From the NCBI GenBank assembly GCA_947623455.1, contig OX392538.1, positions 22,505,001 through 22,569,000 on the forward strand: a stretch of 64,000 nt of DNA, written 5' to 3'. The notes below the pieces were generated by a model. The model saw nothing but the letters and a program-made list of their open reading frames with translations. It made no database searches and had not been told where the DNA came from. The stretch comes from Mimachlamys varia. Its lineage: Eukaryota > Mollusca > Bivalvia > Pectinida > Pectinidae. Shown here one piece after another: positions 49,107-61,584 of this stretch (the first letter of the stretch is position 1; each line of letters begins with the position of its first letter). Made by a program: the position numbers and the translations under genes.

Positions 49107-49234
49107 AACCTTTTATTTTGTTTAGTTTATGAGATCATAAATCCAATGGAGCACGAGGTGAATTAGGTTTAAATTTAATTTACAGACTGCACCATTGGAT
49201 TTAGGATCTCATAAACTAAACAACATCAAAGGTT
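49107..49234. repeat. Inverted repeat, 43-bp arms
   Basis: Arms 49,107-49,149 and 49,192-49,234 pair at 40 of 43 positions around a 42-nt loop; the core is GTTTAGTTTATGAGATC. Probably a small MITE. Confidence 0.8.
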
Positions 49235-50559
49235 ATTTCTTATATCAACAGTCTTTTTCTGTAAATTATTTATAACTATTATGTTCAATATAGCCTCGCC
49301 TGCAATCATATATTTCATATCAAAACTTACAAACATGAAAAAGGTTCAATTAATGTAACAGCATGAAGTTAGCATAAGCCGTACTTAACTCCGCCCATGT
49401 CCATTGTTGAGGACATCATCCAATTGTGACTCCAACTGGATAATTTGCATAGTTCCGCCTAAGTGTATTGTTGTCACTGTCATAGAAATTTAGTATGTTC
49501 TCAAGTAAAATCATTGAAAAATAACTCTTAGTTTGTAGGACAATGGTTATCTAGTGAATGCCAGTGTAGACTGCAAATATATTAATTTTATTTCTATTCT
49601 TTTGATAACCAACTACAAATTGTTAAAATGTTTGGCAACATATGCATATATAATAATGATATTATGGAAATCTTTTATTTTGAAAATGACTAATCATTTA
49701 ACCAAGTAGTAATGATTTGGATTAATCTGTTGTTACCTTTGAAGTGTTAAAACCTGTTCATCCCTGAAGGCATATATTTGAATGCTTCTAATTGGAAGGC
49801 TGGTATAGGCCTATCTCAAAAGTGTAGTTATCTCCCTTGTTTCCCCTATTAAGGCTACATCGGAAAGCATTTTTGAAACAAATTCGCACCATGTAAGTAT
49901 GCCGTCATAATGGGAATTATATGTCATCTGATTGTCACATGGTGCCAAATCATGACCAAAACACTTCCCGGAATCCCATTTTTTATCCGCTTTGTCGGCC
50001 TATCAAGGGGGATAACAACACTTTTGAAAGGCCTATAGTTCGTTATGATATATTACATGGGTGAATCCGAGTTAACACAGGTGTAAGATAAGGGACATCC
50101 ATACAATTCATAATTTTATAACATGCAACAAGTTTGATCAAATAATGTATTCCAACTCTGTACATGTGTCTGTTTGACCAGCCTTGGCACAGAGTTCCTA
50201 AAATATCAATTAATTTCAATCAGGCAAAATATTTTTTGAAGAAATTTGATAGTTACCAAAAACAAACATGCGTGCTGAGAATTCAAAACTTATAGACACT
50301 CGTTCAGTTATTTCACAACATCCCTGTAGCTCACTGATTGGGCCTCTGATCAGGTTTCCTATTTTGAAATTCCCCGACCTAGACCTTGAAAGCCTCCATG
50401 GCAAGGTACCAACTTTATCACATAGAAGATGAGTGAGTGTGCCACCCCTCGAACAGCTACTATAAATGTAGAATATTTCACTGTCACAAAAATTAATAAA
50501 TCTGCTGAAGATTTGCGACCAGTATGTTATCTTATAGTTATATTACCTTTTACAAAATC
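49235..50559. other. No gene seen
   Basis: AT-rich noncoding sequence. The 62-codon minus-strand ORF at 50,216-50,404 is not recognisable. Confidence 0.45.
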
Positions 50560-50970
50560 CTTGCCCTAAAACATTTTACAGTCCTCACTCCAAAAACTTT
50601 TACAAAGTCCTCACTCCAAAAACTTTTACAAAATCCTCAACCCAAAACCTTTCATAGTCCTCAACCCAAACTGTTTAAAGTCCTCACCCCAAAACCTTTT
50701 ACAAAGTCCTAAACCCAAAACCTTTTACAAAGTCCTCAACCCAAAACATTTTCAAAATCCTCACCCCAAAACCTTTTAAAGTCCTCACCCCAAAACCTTC
50801 TACAAAGTCCTCACCCCCAAAACCTTTTACAAAGTCTTCATCCCAAAGACCTTTTAAAGTCCTTTCCCAAAACCTTTTACAAGAATCCTCACCCCAAAAC
50901 CTTTTACAAAGTCCTCAACCCAAAAACCATTTACAAAGTCTTCATCCCAAAGACCTTTTACAAAGCCCTC
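50560..50970. repeat. 26-bp minisatellite, about 16 copies
   Basis: The unit CCTCACCCCAAAACCTTTTA plus CAAAGT repeats about every 26 bp with frequent small indels. The ORF rich in Lys, Thr and Pro that runs through it is a by-product. Confidence 0.9.
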
Positions 50971-52025
50971 AGTATTTTTTGTACCAGGGGAGATAACCAC
51001 ACAAACACCTATACCACATCATTACATAAAGTTTACAGGTATTAAGTACCAGGGGAGATAACCACACAAACTTCACAGGTATTTAGTACCAGGGGAGATA
51101 ACCACACAAACATCACAAGTATTTAGTACGAGGGGAGATAACCACACAAACACCTATACCACATCATTACATAAAGTTTACAGGTATTTAGTACCAGGGG
51201 AGATAAACACACAAACATATATATAACACATCATTACATAAAGTTCACAGGTATTTAGTACCAGGGGAGATAACCACACAAACTTCACAACCCATCATTA
51301 CATGTACATACACAGGTATTTAGAACCAGGGGAGATAACCACACAAGCATCACAGGTATTTAGTACCAGGGGAGATAACCACACAAACTTCACAGGTATT
51401 TAGTACCAGGGGAGATAACCACACAAACTTCACAGGTATTTAGTACCAGGGGAGATAACCACACAAACATTACAGGTATTTAGTACCAGGGGAGATAACC
51501 ACACAAACATCACAGGTATTTAGTACCAGGGGAGATAACCACACAAACATCACAGGTATTTAGTACCAGGGGAGATAACCACACAAACTTCACAACCCAT
51601 CATTACATGTACAGACACAGGTATTTAGTACCAGGGGAGGTAACCACACAAACTTCACAACCCATCAATACATGTACAGACACAGGTATTTAGTACCAGG
51701 GGAGATAACCACAGAAACTTCACAACCCATCATTACATGTACATACACAGGTATTTAGTACCAGGGGAGATAACCACACAAACATCTATACCACATCATT
51801 ACATAAAGCTCACAAGTATTTAATACCAGGGGAGATAACCACACAAACATCTATACCAAATCATTACATAAAGTTCACAAGTATTTAGTACCAGGGGAGA
51901 TAACCACACATCTATACCACATCATTACATAAAGCTTCCATGTATTCTGTACCAGGGGAGATAACCACAAAACATCTATACCACATCATTACAATATTTA
52001 GTACCAGGGGCGACAACCAAACAAA
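50971..52025. repeat. 40-bp minisatellite with longer variants
   Basis: The unit GTATTTAGTACCAGGGGAGA plus TAACCACACAAACTTCACAG repeats every 40 bp in the middle. At both ends it alternates with longer units carrying ACCACATCATTACATAAAG or ACCCATCATTACATGTACA, so at least three unit lengths are mixed. Confidence 0.92.
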
Positions 52026-52104
52026 CTTCTATAACACGTAATTACATACAATGTATGTGGCGTATCTAGACCAGGTTGATAATCGGTAACCAAACAGCTG
52101 AACT

Positions 52105-52190
52105 GGTTGAGCTTGTCTGCGGCTAGATTGGTTGAGCATCCATCTAGACTTTGGGAGGTTCCAGGTTTAAACCCCGGTCTGGCCATGTAT
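52105..52190 (+). mobile_element. tRNA-like SINE head
   Basis: CTAGATTGGTTGAGCATCC resembles a tRNA D-arm/A-box, and TTCCAGGTTTAAACCCCGG a T-arm/B-box, with about the right spacing. No functional tRNA is implied. Confidence 0.45.
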
Positions 52191-53372
52191 TTTCCTTCTC
52201 CATTTACACATAATTATACCTAAATTTAGAGTTATTTAATACCAGCTAGAAGAGCTAAGCCCAAAAGGCTTCTAAATCAAATCCTTACCTATATAATTAT
52301 ATCTAAGCTTGCAGGTACTTGGTACAGCTAGGGGAGTGAAACATATAAATCTTCTGCTGATTTCTTATTAAAACAGTCAAATATCATTTTGTAAAAATAA
52401 ATTTAATTATCCTGCACCCTTTTATGAAAAAATGTTTAACCACTAAAAATACCTGCATGACAAACCCATGACAAATCATTGAAATGAAGACTGGCACATG
52501 CAATTACATTTTGTTATTTTGTTTAGTTTAAGTGGAATATTTATATTGCATAGAGTAGCAATTTGAATTAACATCAATGAAACTTTTCTGTCTTAAATTA
52601 CAAATAACAAGCATCATTCCATTAAGTAAACACTTATCTTACAGATGCTGAAAATAGCCTCCTTAGTGTCCATAACTATCTATAAACAGAGCATCAGCCA
52701 CACAAAAAAACAACCCATCCTTTGAAGATGAATAATTTCAATCGAGAGAAACAACACCAATGATTTAAAATAGTTATATTTACAACTCTCCCTTCCTGAG
52801 CTTAGTTAACTCTGACTGCAAATAAATTAGCGTATACGCAATGAAAAAAGGCTCCACGGATTGATATTTGTTCAAATATGGCGTCGTTCACGCTTAAGAG
52901 CAACTACTATTCACCGACGGTCATTATTTGGTTCCTTTAAGATTTTGAAACATGGAACATATATGGAATCCATAATACAATAGGTTGTTTCTGGCAAACT
53001 TTTGATTCCAATGATGTACATTCGAAATTCTTTGACGGTAACGCAAACATGGCGGTGCCTTGCAGTTGTGACGTCTGACGTCGGACCGCGTCACAACCAG
53101 ATCACTGTGTCAATGTGTGTACATTTAGACCTTTATAAATAAAGAAATAAATTTGAAATGCTAGTAATATAATTTAATACCAAATTTACAAATGATGAGA
53201 TGAAGAAAAATAGTGTCTTTCACTGTGTATTTTCTAAACTTACCAATGTATTGATGAAATTCAATAGGACTATATTATCTTAGCAACCATGGCTATCGTA
53301 GTTACCATCTTAGCAACCCGCTTCAAATGTTTTTTTCTTTATATAGCACCTGAAAATGAATAATGATGTAAA
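52191..53372. other. No gene seen
   Basis: AT-rich DNA with one CpG-bearing patch at 53,035-53,100 (GTGACGTCTGACGTCGGACC). The ATGGCG and ATGGCGG starts at 52,878 and 53,049 lead to very short frames only. Confidence 0.4.
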
Positions 53373-53704
53373 TATAAGGATTGTACCTCATTTTGACTGT
53401 GTATACGGTAGCTAATGTGCACCATAGAATATGTTCGTTGTCAACTGCAGACATACTACCATATACGCAGACAGAATGTGGTATGCGTTCCATAGTGAAT
53501 ATGTGCGCTGCAAACTGCGGGCATACTACCATATACGCAGACAGAATGTGGTATGCGTTCCATAGTGAATATGTGCGCTGCCAACTGCAGACATACTACC
53601 CTATACGCAGACAGAATGTGGTATGCATTCCATAGTGAATATGTGCGCTGCCAATTGCGGGCATACTACCATATACGCAGTCAAAATGAGGCACAATCCT
53701 TATA
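53373..53704. mobile_element. MITE enclosing a 70-bp tandem repeat
   Basis: Inverted ends of 33 bp: TATAAGGATTGTACCTCATT at the left and its near complement AATGAGGCACAATCCTTATA at the right, then GACTG(T/C)GTATA. Between them a 70-bp unit (CATAGTGAATATGTGCGCTG...) repeats at 53,491, 53,561 and 53,631, with a diverged first unit. Ends are within TATA, so a TA target is likely. The three ORFs across it (61-84 codons) reflect the repeat. Confidence 0.85.
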
Positions 53705-54897
53705 TAAACACAAACAGGGCTCCAGCATGGCCATATAAAACTAAAATGTTTTATTTTAATGATAGATCAATCAAGAAATTTTCATTTCCTATCAACACAA
53801 TTGCCCCCATAACGTAAGTGAATTTGTCCAGCCTTTGATATTGTAAGACTAGGGATCTTGCCAGCAATTTTGGGAAAGGGCCCTTGCACAAATATTGGGA
53901 AAATATCATCAGCATATTTCACAAATTGGGATTTTGGTGAAAATGACATCATGGTGAAAGAATATGAATAACAGAAAGATGTTCTGTTCCTTTCAATTTT
54001 AAGTGCAGTTTCTAGTCTTTTCAATATATTTTTAACATTAATAATGTTCAGTGTTTTTACAATTTTATGAGTCTTAACTTACTATATACAAATTGTAAAC
54101 AAATTGGGAAAATACAGATTGAAATCCTTATACTGGACCCTATGAATGCCAAGCAAAATCCCTTGATCTGGTCAAATTATGAAAATTTCTGAACCTATTA
54201 TATGAAACAGAGACTTCAATGCCAAGGTCCATATTGTTGCTGAGGGAACAAATTGTTTCTGTGCAAATTACAACCAATCAAACCTACTCAATGGAAAATC
54301 AGAAAAGAGGCACAGAAGACCACTTCCTGATAATACAGCACCTGACTAGAAATGTGTTTGTAAAACATGGATGTCCCGCTTCCCTCTATGTCAGTAACCA
54401 AGTTTGTCAGAGGTCAAGGTCAAAGATTAAAGTTATGAAAAAAATGCTGCAACAAACACTACTCGTTCAGATGTATTAGCCTATGAAGTTCGCAGAAACT
54501 AACCAGGTCCAAGAGGTCAAGGTCAAGGTAACAAAAAACCTCTGTAACCAACACTACTTGTTCAGATGTATTATATATTAGCCTAAGAAGTTTTGAGGCG
54601 GGCCATAAAAAATCAGAGACTAAATTTTATTTTAAGACCAAAACATCTTTTATGCTGGTAAGTGTTCATTTGGCTATACTTTGTAATACAATCCATTGCA
54701 TAATTACCAATCAAGCAAACAAGTAACAAGCAAAAGCAGCCTGATTGTGCTATAGTTAAAGAGTCCCATCACTTTTTATTGTACACATTTGATAATATAC
54801 TAATAAGTGATTTAACTGCTAACTTATTTCTGGCCTTTTTAAGGAGTAATAATATTATGTAATATAATGTTGGCTTACAAAAAAAAAGTAAATATAA
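53705..54897. other. No gene seen
   Basis: AT-rich DNA with a two-copy degenerate segment at 54,400-54,600 (GAGGTCAAGGTCAA and CACTACT(C/T)GTTCAGATG). No credible gene. Confidence 0.45.
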
Positions 54898-54898
54898 A

Positions 54899-55036
54899 TA
54901 TTGGTTGTCATATTCTTGACATTCATTGGTGTGTAACATACACTGGTTTAGTTAAATATTCAATATGGTTTGCTAGCATGAACCAATGGATAGGTATCTT
55001 ATACACCTATGAATGTCAAGAATATGATAACCAATA
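54899..55036. mobile_element. Short 138-bp MITE
   Basis: Arms 54,899-54,936 and 54,999-55,036 pair at 35 of 38 positions; the core is CATATTCTTGACATTCAT. A 62-bp unique middle. Confidence 0.75.
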
Positions 55037-55162
55037 CTTATTCAAACTTTAATTTAATCTTTTGTACATAATCCCAATGAAAATCCACTTTTATTGTAGG
55101 AATCTTTCTAAATTCTCAGAAATCATTATGCTGTTGTATCAGCAAATCAAATGCAACATTAC

Positions 55163-55315
55163 AAATGATGACGCCATTGTTTTATGTTATGAGATCATTA
55201 CATAAATTTCTAAGATGGCAGCACCATTGTTTTACATTATGGGATGATAACACAAATTTCTAAGATGGTGACGCCATTATTTTACATTATGAGATGATAA
55301 CACAAATTTCTAAGC
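55163..55315. repeat. 50-bp tandem repeat, three units
   Basis: AAATTTCTAAGATGG recurs at 50-bp steps (55,205 and 55,255) with GACGCCATTGTTTTACATTA in each unit. Confidence 0.85.
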
Positions 55316-55552
55316 TAATAACAACGCGTCTTACAAGCAATATGACATTATCAATCATGGTTGGACAAAATAATTTAGGTTGGTCAGCTGGTGGTGAAAT
55401 GGATAGCCCACTCACCTTTTACTATGACAGCCAGGGTTAAATGTGTATGCCCCGCCCCAATTGGATGGAAGTTGTATATCAAATTTTAAATTTCAAAAAA
55501 TGGCTGGAACTGGAATTGAGTGTTAATAAGCACTCGCAATGTTAATTCTTAC

Positions 55553-55606
55553 CCACAATATTTCCTGGATGTCATCGGTACATAGTTGATAGGACATGGC
55601 CGATTC
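55553..55606 (-). CDS. Weak candidate exon
   Basis: A 54-nt open segment on the minus strand between an acceptor TTTCCCCAG and a donor TGG/GTAAGA, phase 0, encoding ESAMSYQLCTDDIQEILW. Good splice signals, but it is too short to judge and the protein is not recognised. Confidence 0.22.
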
Positions 55607-55817
55607 CTGGGGAAAGTTATAAGGTCCGAAACTCATCTCCAAACAGTTCTCCATAAAATTCCACCGGAATATCAACACACATGTACCACCACTTGACACG
55701 GAAAAATCCAAATCCAACTTGTTAACTCATCTGTGATAAACACTCAACATTAGGATACTGAGATATACCCCGAGTACAACAGTAAATTTTTGTCATAGTA
55801 TATTAAGCTAGGATTTC

Positions 55818-56200
55818 TTAAAGGCCCAATATATGTAACTTTCGGCGGACATTTAAGCGAAAATCAAGCCTAATAACTTATTATATTTATAGATTTAGTT
55901 AAGATTAAATGATATCAACAATATTCAAGATGAATTCTTACATGGGTATTGGAACACGGCAGTTGAAACTCGGTATTTGTAAACATGCATCCATTTTGAA
56001 CTTCAGCTTGTTGTTTTAGTGGTCCACAACTAAATTATTTTGAATTCTTTGAAATTTTCTGTCAAGAGTTTTTTGTTAGTTACCGCTCGGGTTTACTTCG
56101 TTTTACTCTTATTTTTGCATGGTTATCATCTGGATTTTTTTTTAAGAATTTTTTCAGGATCACGAAAAAGTCCCTGAAGATGTGTATATTGGGCCTTTAA
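55818..56200 (-). mobile_element. TTAA-flanked MITE, copy 3 (inverted)
   Basis: A 383-bp, more diverged copy of 29,096-29,488 in reverse orientation. TTAA occurs at 55,818-55,821 and 56,197-56,200; ends AGGCCCAATATA and TATATTGGGCCT are kept. Confidence 0.88.
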
Positions 56201-56529
56201 ACTAAATTGCCTATTGTTTCAGTAAGATTTCACCAGTAAGCTTTATTTTGTATGTATCAGTATGTTTCATTAATTGATATTAATTTTACAGTGTTATATT
56301 GAGTCTTCACTTTATCAAACCAAGTCGTTTTTGTAACTATTAACAGAGTTTTAATCTAATAAATTTAATTATTCTTTGTAGCACTAAATGAGAAATTGTT
56401 ACATCAAGGCAGCTGATCTTTCTTGCTTAGAACACTAAACAGTAAATATTTAACTATTCAGCTGTCCTTTAATGATAATTAGTTAATAATAATTTGAGGT
56501 TCTTATATAATGTTTTATGACAACTTACA
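56201..56529. other. No gene seen
   Basis: AT-rich noncoding DNA. Confidence 0.45.
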
Positions 56530-56590
56530 TGTAAAGGGGTCTCAAAGCGGTTCACAAATTATTATCCGGGGTTACAGGGCCTTAATTACG
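56530..56590 (-). mobile_element. SINE tail fragment
   Basis: TCAAAGCGGTTCACAAATTA and TATCCGGGGTTACAGGGCC match the tail of the SINE at 18,515-18,828. The tRNA-like head is absent: a 5'-truncated copy. Confidence 0.65.
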
Positions 56591-56614
56591 AACATTACTG
56601 AATAAAGATTTGAT

Positions 56615-56885
56615 ATAATATTCAGTTGTTATTTCTTACTTTGAACACATACATTTCAGATTTATAATTTTCAGTTGTTCTTACTTACTTTGAACACTTA
56701 CATTTAAGATTTATAATATTCAGTTGTTCTTTCTTATTTTGAACACTTTCATTTAAGATTTATAATTTTCAGTTGTTCTTTCTTTCTTTGAACACATACA
56801 TTTCAGATTTATAATTTTCAGTTGTTCTTTCTTATTTTGAACACTTACATTTAAGATTTATAATTTTCAGTTGTTCTTTCTTACT
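56615..56885. repeat. 49-bp tandem repeat, five to six units
   Basis: TTATAATTTTCAGTTGTTCT recurs about every 49 bp with ACTTTGAACACATACATTT in each unit. Confidence 0.85.
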
Positions 56886-57924
56886 GATAAAACATACAAT
56901 GAAGGTTTCACTTTTAACCTGTTCAGCCTTACTTAACACATGACAAGGATGCTGGTGAACCAGTGATATTCCCAATATCGAGATACTGCTGTCATGGTTA
57001 CCATATTCCTCACTGTTGAAACAAAACAGGTCTGCAGGTCTTCTGACTCTCCACACAACTACCTGTACAGCTGAACAGGTCTACTTCAAACCACTATCCT
57101 CACCACATGGCGTTACTGAAAGTGCCCGTTATCAAAAAATGGAGAAGAATTAAAAATGCCATAGTACAAAGTAATCCCCAAACACCAACTCCATAAGATT
57201 GTATCAGTGTTGAGCACATGCATGCATACGCACACACATTTAATCTGGAACTTACTGGTAATGTATGGCTCCGAGACCAGCAGTATTTATATCTCTTTAT
57301 GCCTCTAGCATGGGGTCTTTACTTTCTAACTCAACAAAATGAAAAGAAAATCGGGGGGATCTGTTCATTTCAATTTCCAAATTTTTAACGGAAATTGATT
57401 TTTTTATACCCCTAATCATTTTAAAATGACTTATGTTTAATGATAAGATTAACAAGAGATAAAAACTATATCAGAACTTTCAAACTATCTGTACTTGTGA
57501 CATAAGAACTGTAATTACAGAGCACCACATGTTTAAATATACTGGTGTATATAGCTGTTGGGCTCATGGTAACTTGGCGGTGAAGAACACCAACACACCA
57601 CCCCCTCTCACATGCTATATATATCTGATAGCCAAAATATTTATAGCATCTACATTTAGCACTCTAATCATGGCTTGACCTTGACCTTGAAATAGGATGT
57701 GATGTGTAACCTTGACCATCTTAGATCTTCATAAAACAAATAAATAACTGTATTTTGGCATATAACTGCCGAAAACTGAGCATGTGACTATATGAATAGA
57801 ATTGGGTATATATATGTACCACAAAATAAAAACCTAGGTATACCACAGTATAAATATAAACTTTATTTGTTTGACAACAATATGAAACAATTTATCAAAC
57901 TTATATTAATCGCTCTTGTTGGCC
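56886..57924. other. No clear gene
   Basis: Mostly AT-rich DNA. A minus-strand open segment at about 56,926-57,008 has splice-like borders (TTTCAACAG and AA/GTAAGG) and could encode EEYGNHDSSISILGI and more, but evidence is too thin for a call. Confidence 0.35.
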
Positions 57925-58095
57925 CGGATGTTGGCGTGCAAAGGGTCTTATTGTGGGAGGAAACCAGAATACCCAGAGAAAACCCACGTGGTCGGGCAGG
58001 TGACCCCATACCTTTTCACGTCCGGTCAAGGAATCGAACCCCGACCGCTTTGGTGAAAGGCAAATGCGCTATCTACTGCACCACCTGACCACAGT
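57925..58095 (-). mobile_element. tRNA-derived SINE with conserved core
   Basis: On the minus strand a tRNA-like head at 58,093-58,020 has GGTGCAGTAGATAGCGC (D-arm/A-box) and GGTCGGGGTTCGATTCC (T-arm/B-box), with TTTCACC in the anticodon-loop position, so Glu-like. The body at 57,955-58,000 carries GTGGGAGGAAACCAG and GAGAAAACCCACGTGG, a core I recall from many marine invertebrate SINEs (family not assigned). The plus-strand 98-codon ORF here is incidental. Confidence 0.75.
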
Positions 58096-58184
58096 ATTTA
58101 TGCAAATAAATGCAAGTACTGTGGTATATGAACCATGTTGCTGAATGTGTAAAAGAAGTGGGTTGGTGTGGCCTGTTATATAGG

Positions 58185-58295
58185 ATCTCTGTCACTCAGC
58201 TGACGGAGCCGCATGCTTCTTTGGCTTAGGTGATAGATCTGTAGATTTAAATCACGCCACAGACCCAGATTCGATTCCCGGCAGGGGCACTCGTC
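58185..58295 (+). mobile_element. tRNA-like SINE head
   Basis: GGCTTAGGTGATAGATCTGT (D-arm/A-box-like) and CCCAGATTCGATTCCCGG (T-arm/B-box-like) lie about 35 bp apart, as in a tRNA. It lies 90 bp from the SINE at 57,925-58,095 in opposite orientation. Confidence 0.55.
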
Positions 58296-61200
58296 AGGAA
58301 TTATTATTTTCCTGTGTTTATCGAATAGCAGGAAAATATTGTCTTTATGTTTTTGGCACTCACATGTTATGAGTTGGCAGTGTAATGTCCCGCTCATATA
58401 TATATAGTTATATGAGGGGGAAATACTGCCTAACTGGCAAGCTAACTTTTTCAGTCATGCAGTATAACCCGGGGACCCGGTCACGCAACGGTGAGCATGA
58501 TCAGTAGTTGGATGGGTGACAGCCTGTACATCACAGCAGTAAAAAAATGAATATTCATGAATATAGAGAGTGCTCTACGGTTACAGGTTTGAACAGGTAG
58601 AGCGAACAGCATGTAAAAATCAACATATGGTATGTATGTACACGTGTACATAGGCACGGACACCGGGTGCTAGTTATTCTAGCCTTGGACTTCAAGCGAA
58701 CTAGACGGTTTCAAGTGAAAGTTTTGATATATATACATATATATCTAGCCAATTTTTAAATATAAAAACCGTTATACAGGCAGTAAAACCAAAAACATTT
58801 CTTATATTTAAAAAAAAAAAAAGGATAATCTTGACTGGGAGGACAATCAAACATTTTGCCAAGGTTTTCCAGAGTATTTCGTACTTTTGTGAAATGTTTT
58901 GATTTCTGGTTTTTAATCCTGGGTGTTATGGATTTTATTTTGTATCAATCAAAGGGAGGTAATTTGTCAGAGAGATGAAGCACTTCATCCATGTACATGT
59001 TTTTACTGGTATCATTTCGGCTCAAAAAGCTATATTGCATAAAACTTGGTGTTGTGTTACATGTTTGTTAGAAGAAGATATGATAAGGAAAAGGATAGAC
59101 TGTGCTTTCCCTGTTCTATTACAAATGTTTCACTTAGCTAAAGGTCTCTGGCGGTTTTTTGTTCTGGAGCCAAATACATGTAAACAAGGCACCTCGTCCT
59201 GTCATCAGTTTCTCGTTGTGGTATCTTCTATCGATGACATCTATAAATGTCTGTGTTTCGCCATGATTTCTATATAAAGCAACGAGACCTTGGCATTGAC
59301 CTTTGAACTCTGAAATATAATGATGTCACCAGTATACTCATACACGACCTTTGTGTAAAGCTTTACAAAAATGTATTTCTAAGAATACAGCTATGAAGTG
59401 TTTCCATAACTGAATCAGGACGAAATGGACCTAGGTAACATTATATGCCACATCACCAATTTCATGGTTGGGGCACAAAAATGGTCACTGGTCTTTTTAA
59501 TAAGCCAGTTGAAGTGAAAAGCCACTGATCTTGTTTGACTTGCACTAAATGAACCAGGCCTGTTAATGTCCACATAAGGAGGGCTGCTGAGTGATTTTAG
59601 TGAGGAAGTCCCAAAGTACGAAGTACTTCAGTGGAATATAAAGATATCAACCAATTTTTATGATAAACAATGTAATTCTGTAAAAATATTCAATTTTGTT
59701 GGGGTAAAATTTCATTGTTTGGAGACTAGAAACATTTTCATGGGGGTTTCATTTCTCTGAAGAGCTTCTATAATCATGATTGCCTCCCCTTAATTGTACT
59801 AAGCGAGAACAACAGATAGCTCTGCTTCATTGTGTGACTTGTTACAGGGCGCTTTGATTACTGTTCATATATATGTTTATTATGTTTCTTAATCAGGAAT
59901 TTTATTACCTTGTCATATTTTCTCATTTCCGAATCGAGAATGTTGGATCATTTTGTTTCAGGAAAGGGGCCGAAACACAGCCCGAAAGTCGGAGTGAAAA
60001 AACACTGTCAAGTGAGATGTAATCACTTGAAATCCGTCACCGTCGTTAGGTGATAAACAATAATTAGATGTACACTTTGTACGATAACAAAATATGGTCA
60101 ACATCATAATAGTGAGAAGCAAGGATCACAGAAGCCTGTTATTATAATTGACTGTAATGTACACATCAAAATTAGCCAAACAGACTGGTGTTCATACTGA
60201 TATGACTGGTGTAAATTTATGGCATGTCAGGTCGCAAAAGGTACAGGTACATGTGACATAAAACCAGTATAACAAGCAACTTATAATAAGGCAATGTGTG
60301 AACGAAAAAAATCCAACTTGTATTTTGTATTTGTTCAAAATTAAAATATATGTATACATTAGCTGGAATAAAGATTGTTGCGAGTTAAAATTTCATTTAT
60401 GTTTTTAATAAATTTCGTTGTTTCTCATATCCCCATGAAATAAACAAAATCAAATGTTCAACAAAAGGGCCTGTTTCCAGTAATGTTAATTCTCCATAGG
60501 AGCCTGCCCCCGTATAATTTCTTATCTAGTTCAACTACAGTTTTTTTCTTTTCCGAAGAATAATTTTACACCTTTCCGACACCCAGATTTCATAATTTCA
60601 GTGAAAATGTATTTTTATAAAGTTGTCATTTTGAGCATTAAAGACACAAGGTCGTAAATAAAAGAAGGTTATCTCGAAATTGTAATTTGCAACATAGTAT
60701 AAATTTCTTTTGATAAATATTTGCAAAACATCGTGTTTATTCATAAAACATAAAAAAAAAAAATTTCGGATGAAAATGCACTTGCAGAGACACAATTATG
60801 AAGAAAAATGCCATAAAATTGCAATTTTCTCCCATTTTCTAGTTTTGGATGCAAATTTCCATCAGAAAATCGGATAGAGCTTTACTTGTTTCATATGTGT
60901 ACCAAAAATCAGCTAATTCCATGTGGTGGAACGTTCTCATATCGCCGCCTGAATGTGATTGTAAATTGAAAGAAAAGGGGAAATGAGTAACAACCTTGTC
61001 TGAAACCCTATTATATAGCTTATTATATACAAAATTTTATATTGAATATCAGAGCGGATATTTTCATGACAGTTTTATCATATCTAACGACAAAATAAAC
61101 AGTATCGATATAAAGATTTACAATGAGGACACCCTGATACATGAATACTGTTCTATGTCAAGTTGTCCTCTTCTGAATTTTTTGATCGTGTGGCCTTGTA

Positions 61201-61584
61201 CATTTTTCGGTATCTTCTTGTCTTTGTCTATACGTTTACGGAATCATTGACTCGTCGCTAGCTATTCTTGTCTCACTTTCCTTGTTTTATTGTGTCATCT
61301 CCAAAGCGTTGTGGCTCTGTCAGGGTTGGGACCCTGACTTGTCTCACTTTCTTTGTGCCTGCCAACCACGCCACATCGAATAGATAGATTATCCATATGA
61401 AATACTTTATTTTGTTCAAAGTAATCAATCAATTCTGCGCTTCTTGGAGGTATTGAATGTGATTTATTATATTGTCTTGTTATTTTGTGTAATTAGTTGT
61501 TCGTTATTTATCACACATTTTCGCATAATTGTACCAAACTACTAAGTATTAGCTGTTTACAGCAATCATCGTTGGCTTACTATT
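58296..61584. other. No clear gene
   Basis: Mostly AT-rich DNA with ORFs up to 100 codons that show no domains. A segment near 59,970-60,050 has a TTTGTTTCAG acceptor-like start, but no exon can be closed. The left end of the DNA transposon that follows should lie in or before this stretch; I did not find its inverted repeat. Confidence 0.4.

Noticed and set aside
50524..50712. Lys/Thr/Pro-rich ORF
   Set aside because: It follows the 26-bp minisatellite and has no independent support.
53381..53817. Overlapping ORFs with repeated CAANC-type peptide
   Set aside because: They are products of the 70-bp tandem unit inside a MITE.
55380..55455. Possible tRNA-like sequence
   Set aside because: TGGTCAGCTGGTGG resembles an A-box, but the T-arm/B-box part lacks the TTCGA-type core, so support is too weak.
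57792..58088. 98-codon plus-strand ORF
   Set aside because: Most of it runs antisense through a tRNA-derived SINE.
60996..61250. 84-codon plus-strand ORF before the transposon genes
   Set aside because: It has a hydrophobic end but no domain, start context or splice link to the zinc-finger frame, so it is not called.
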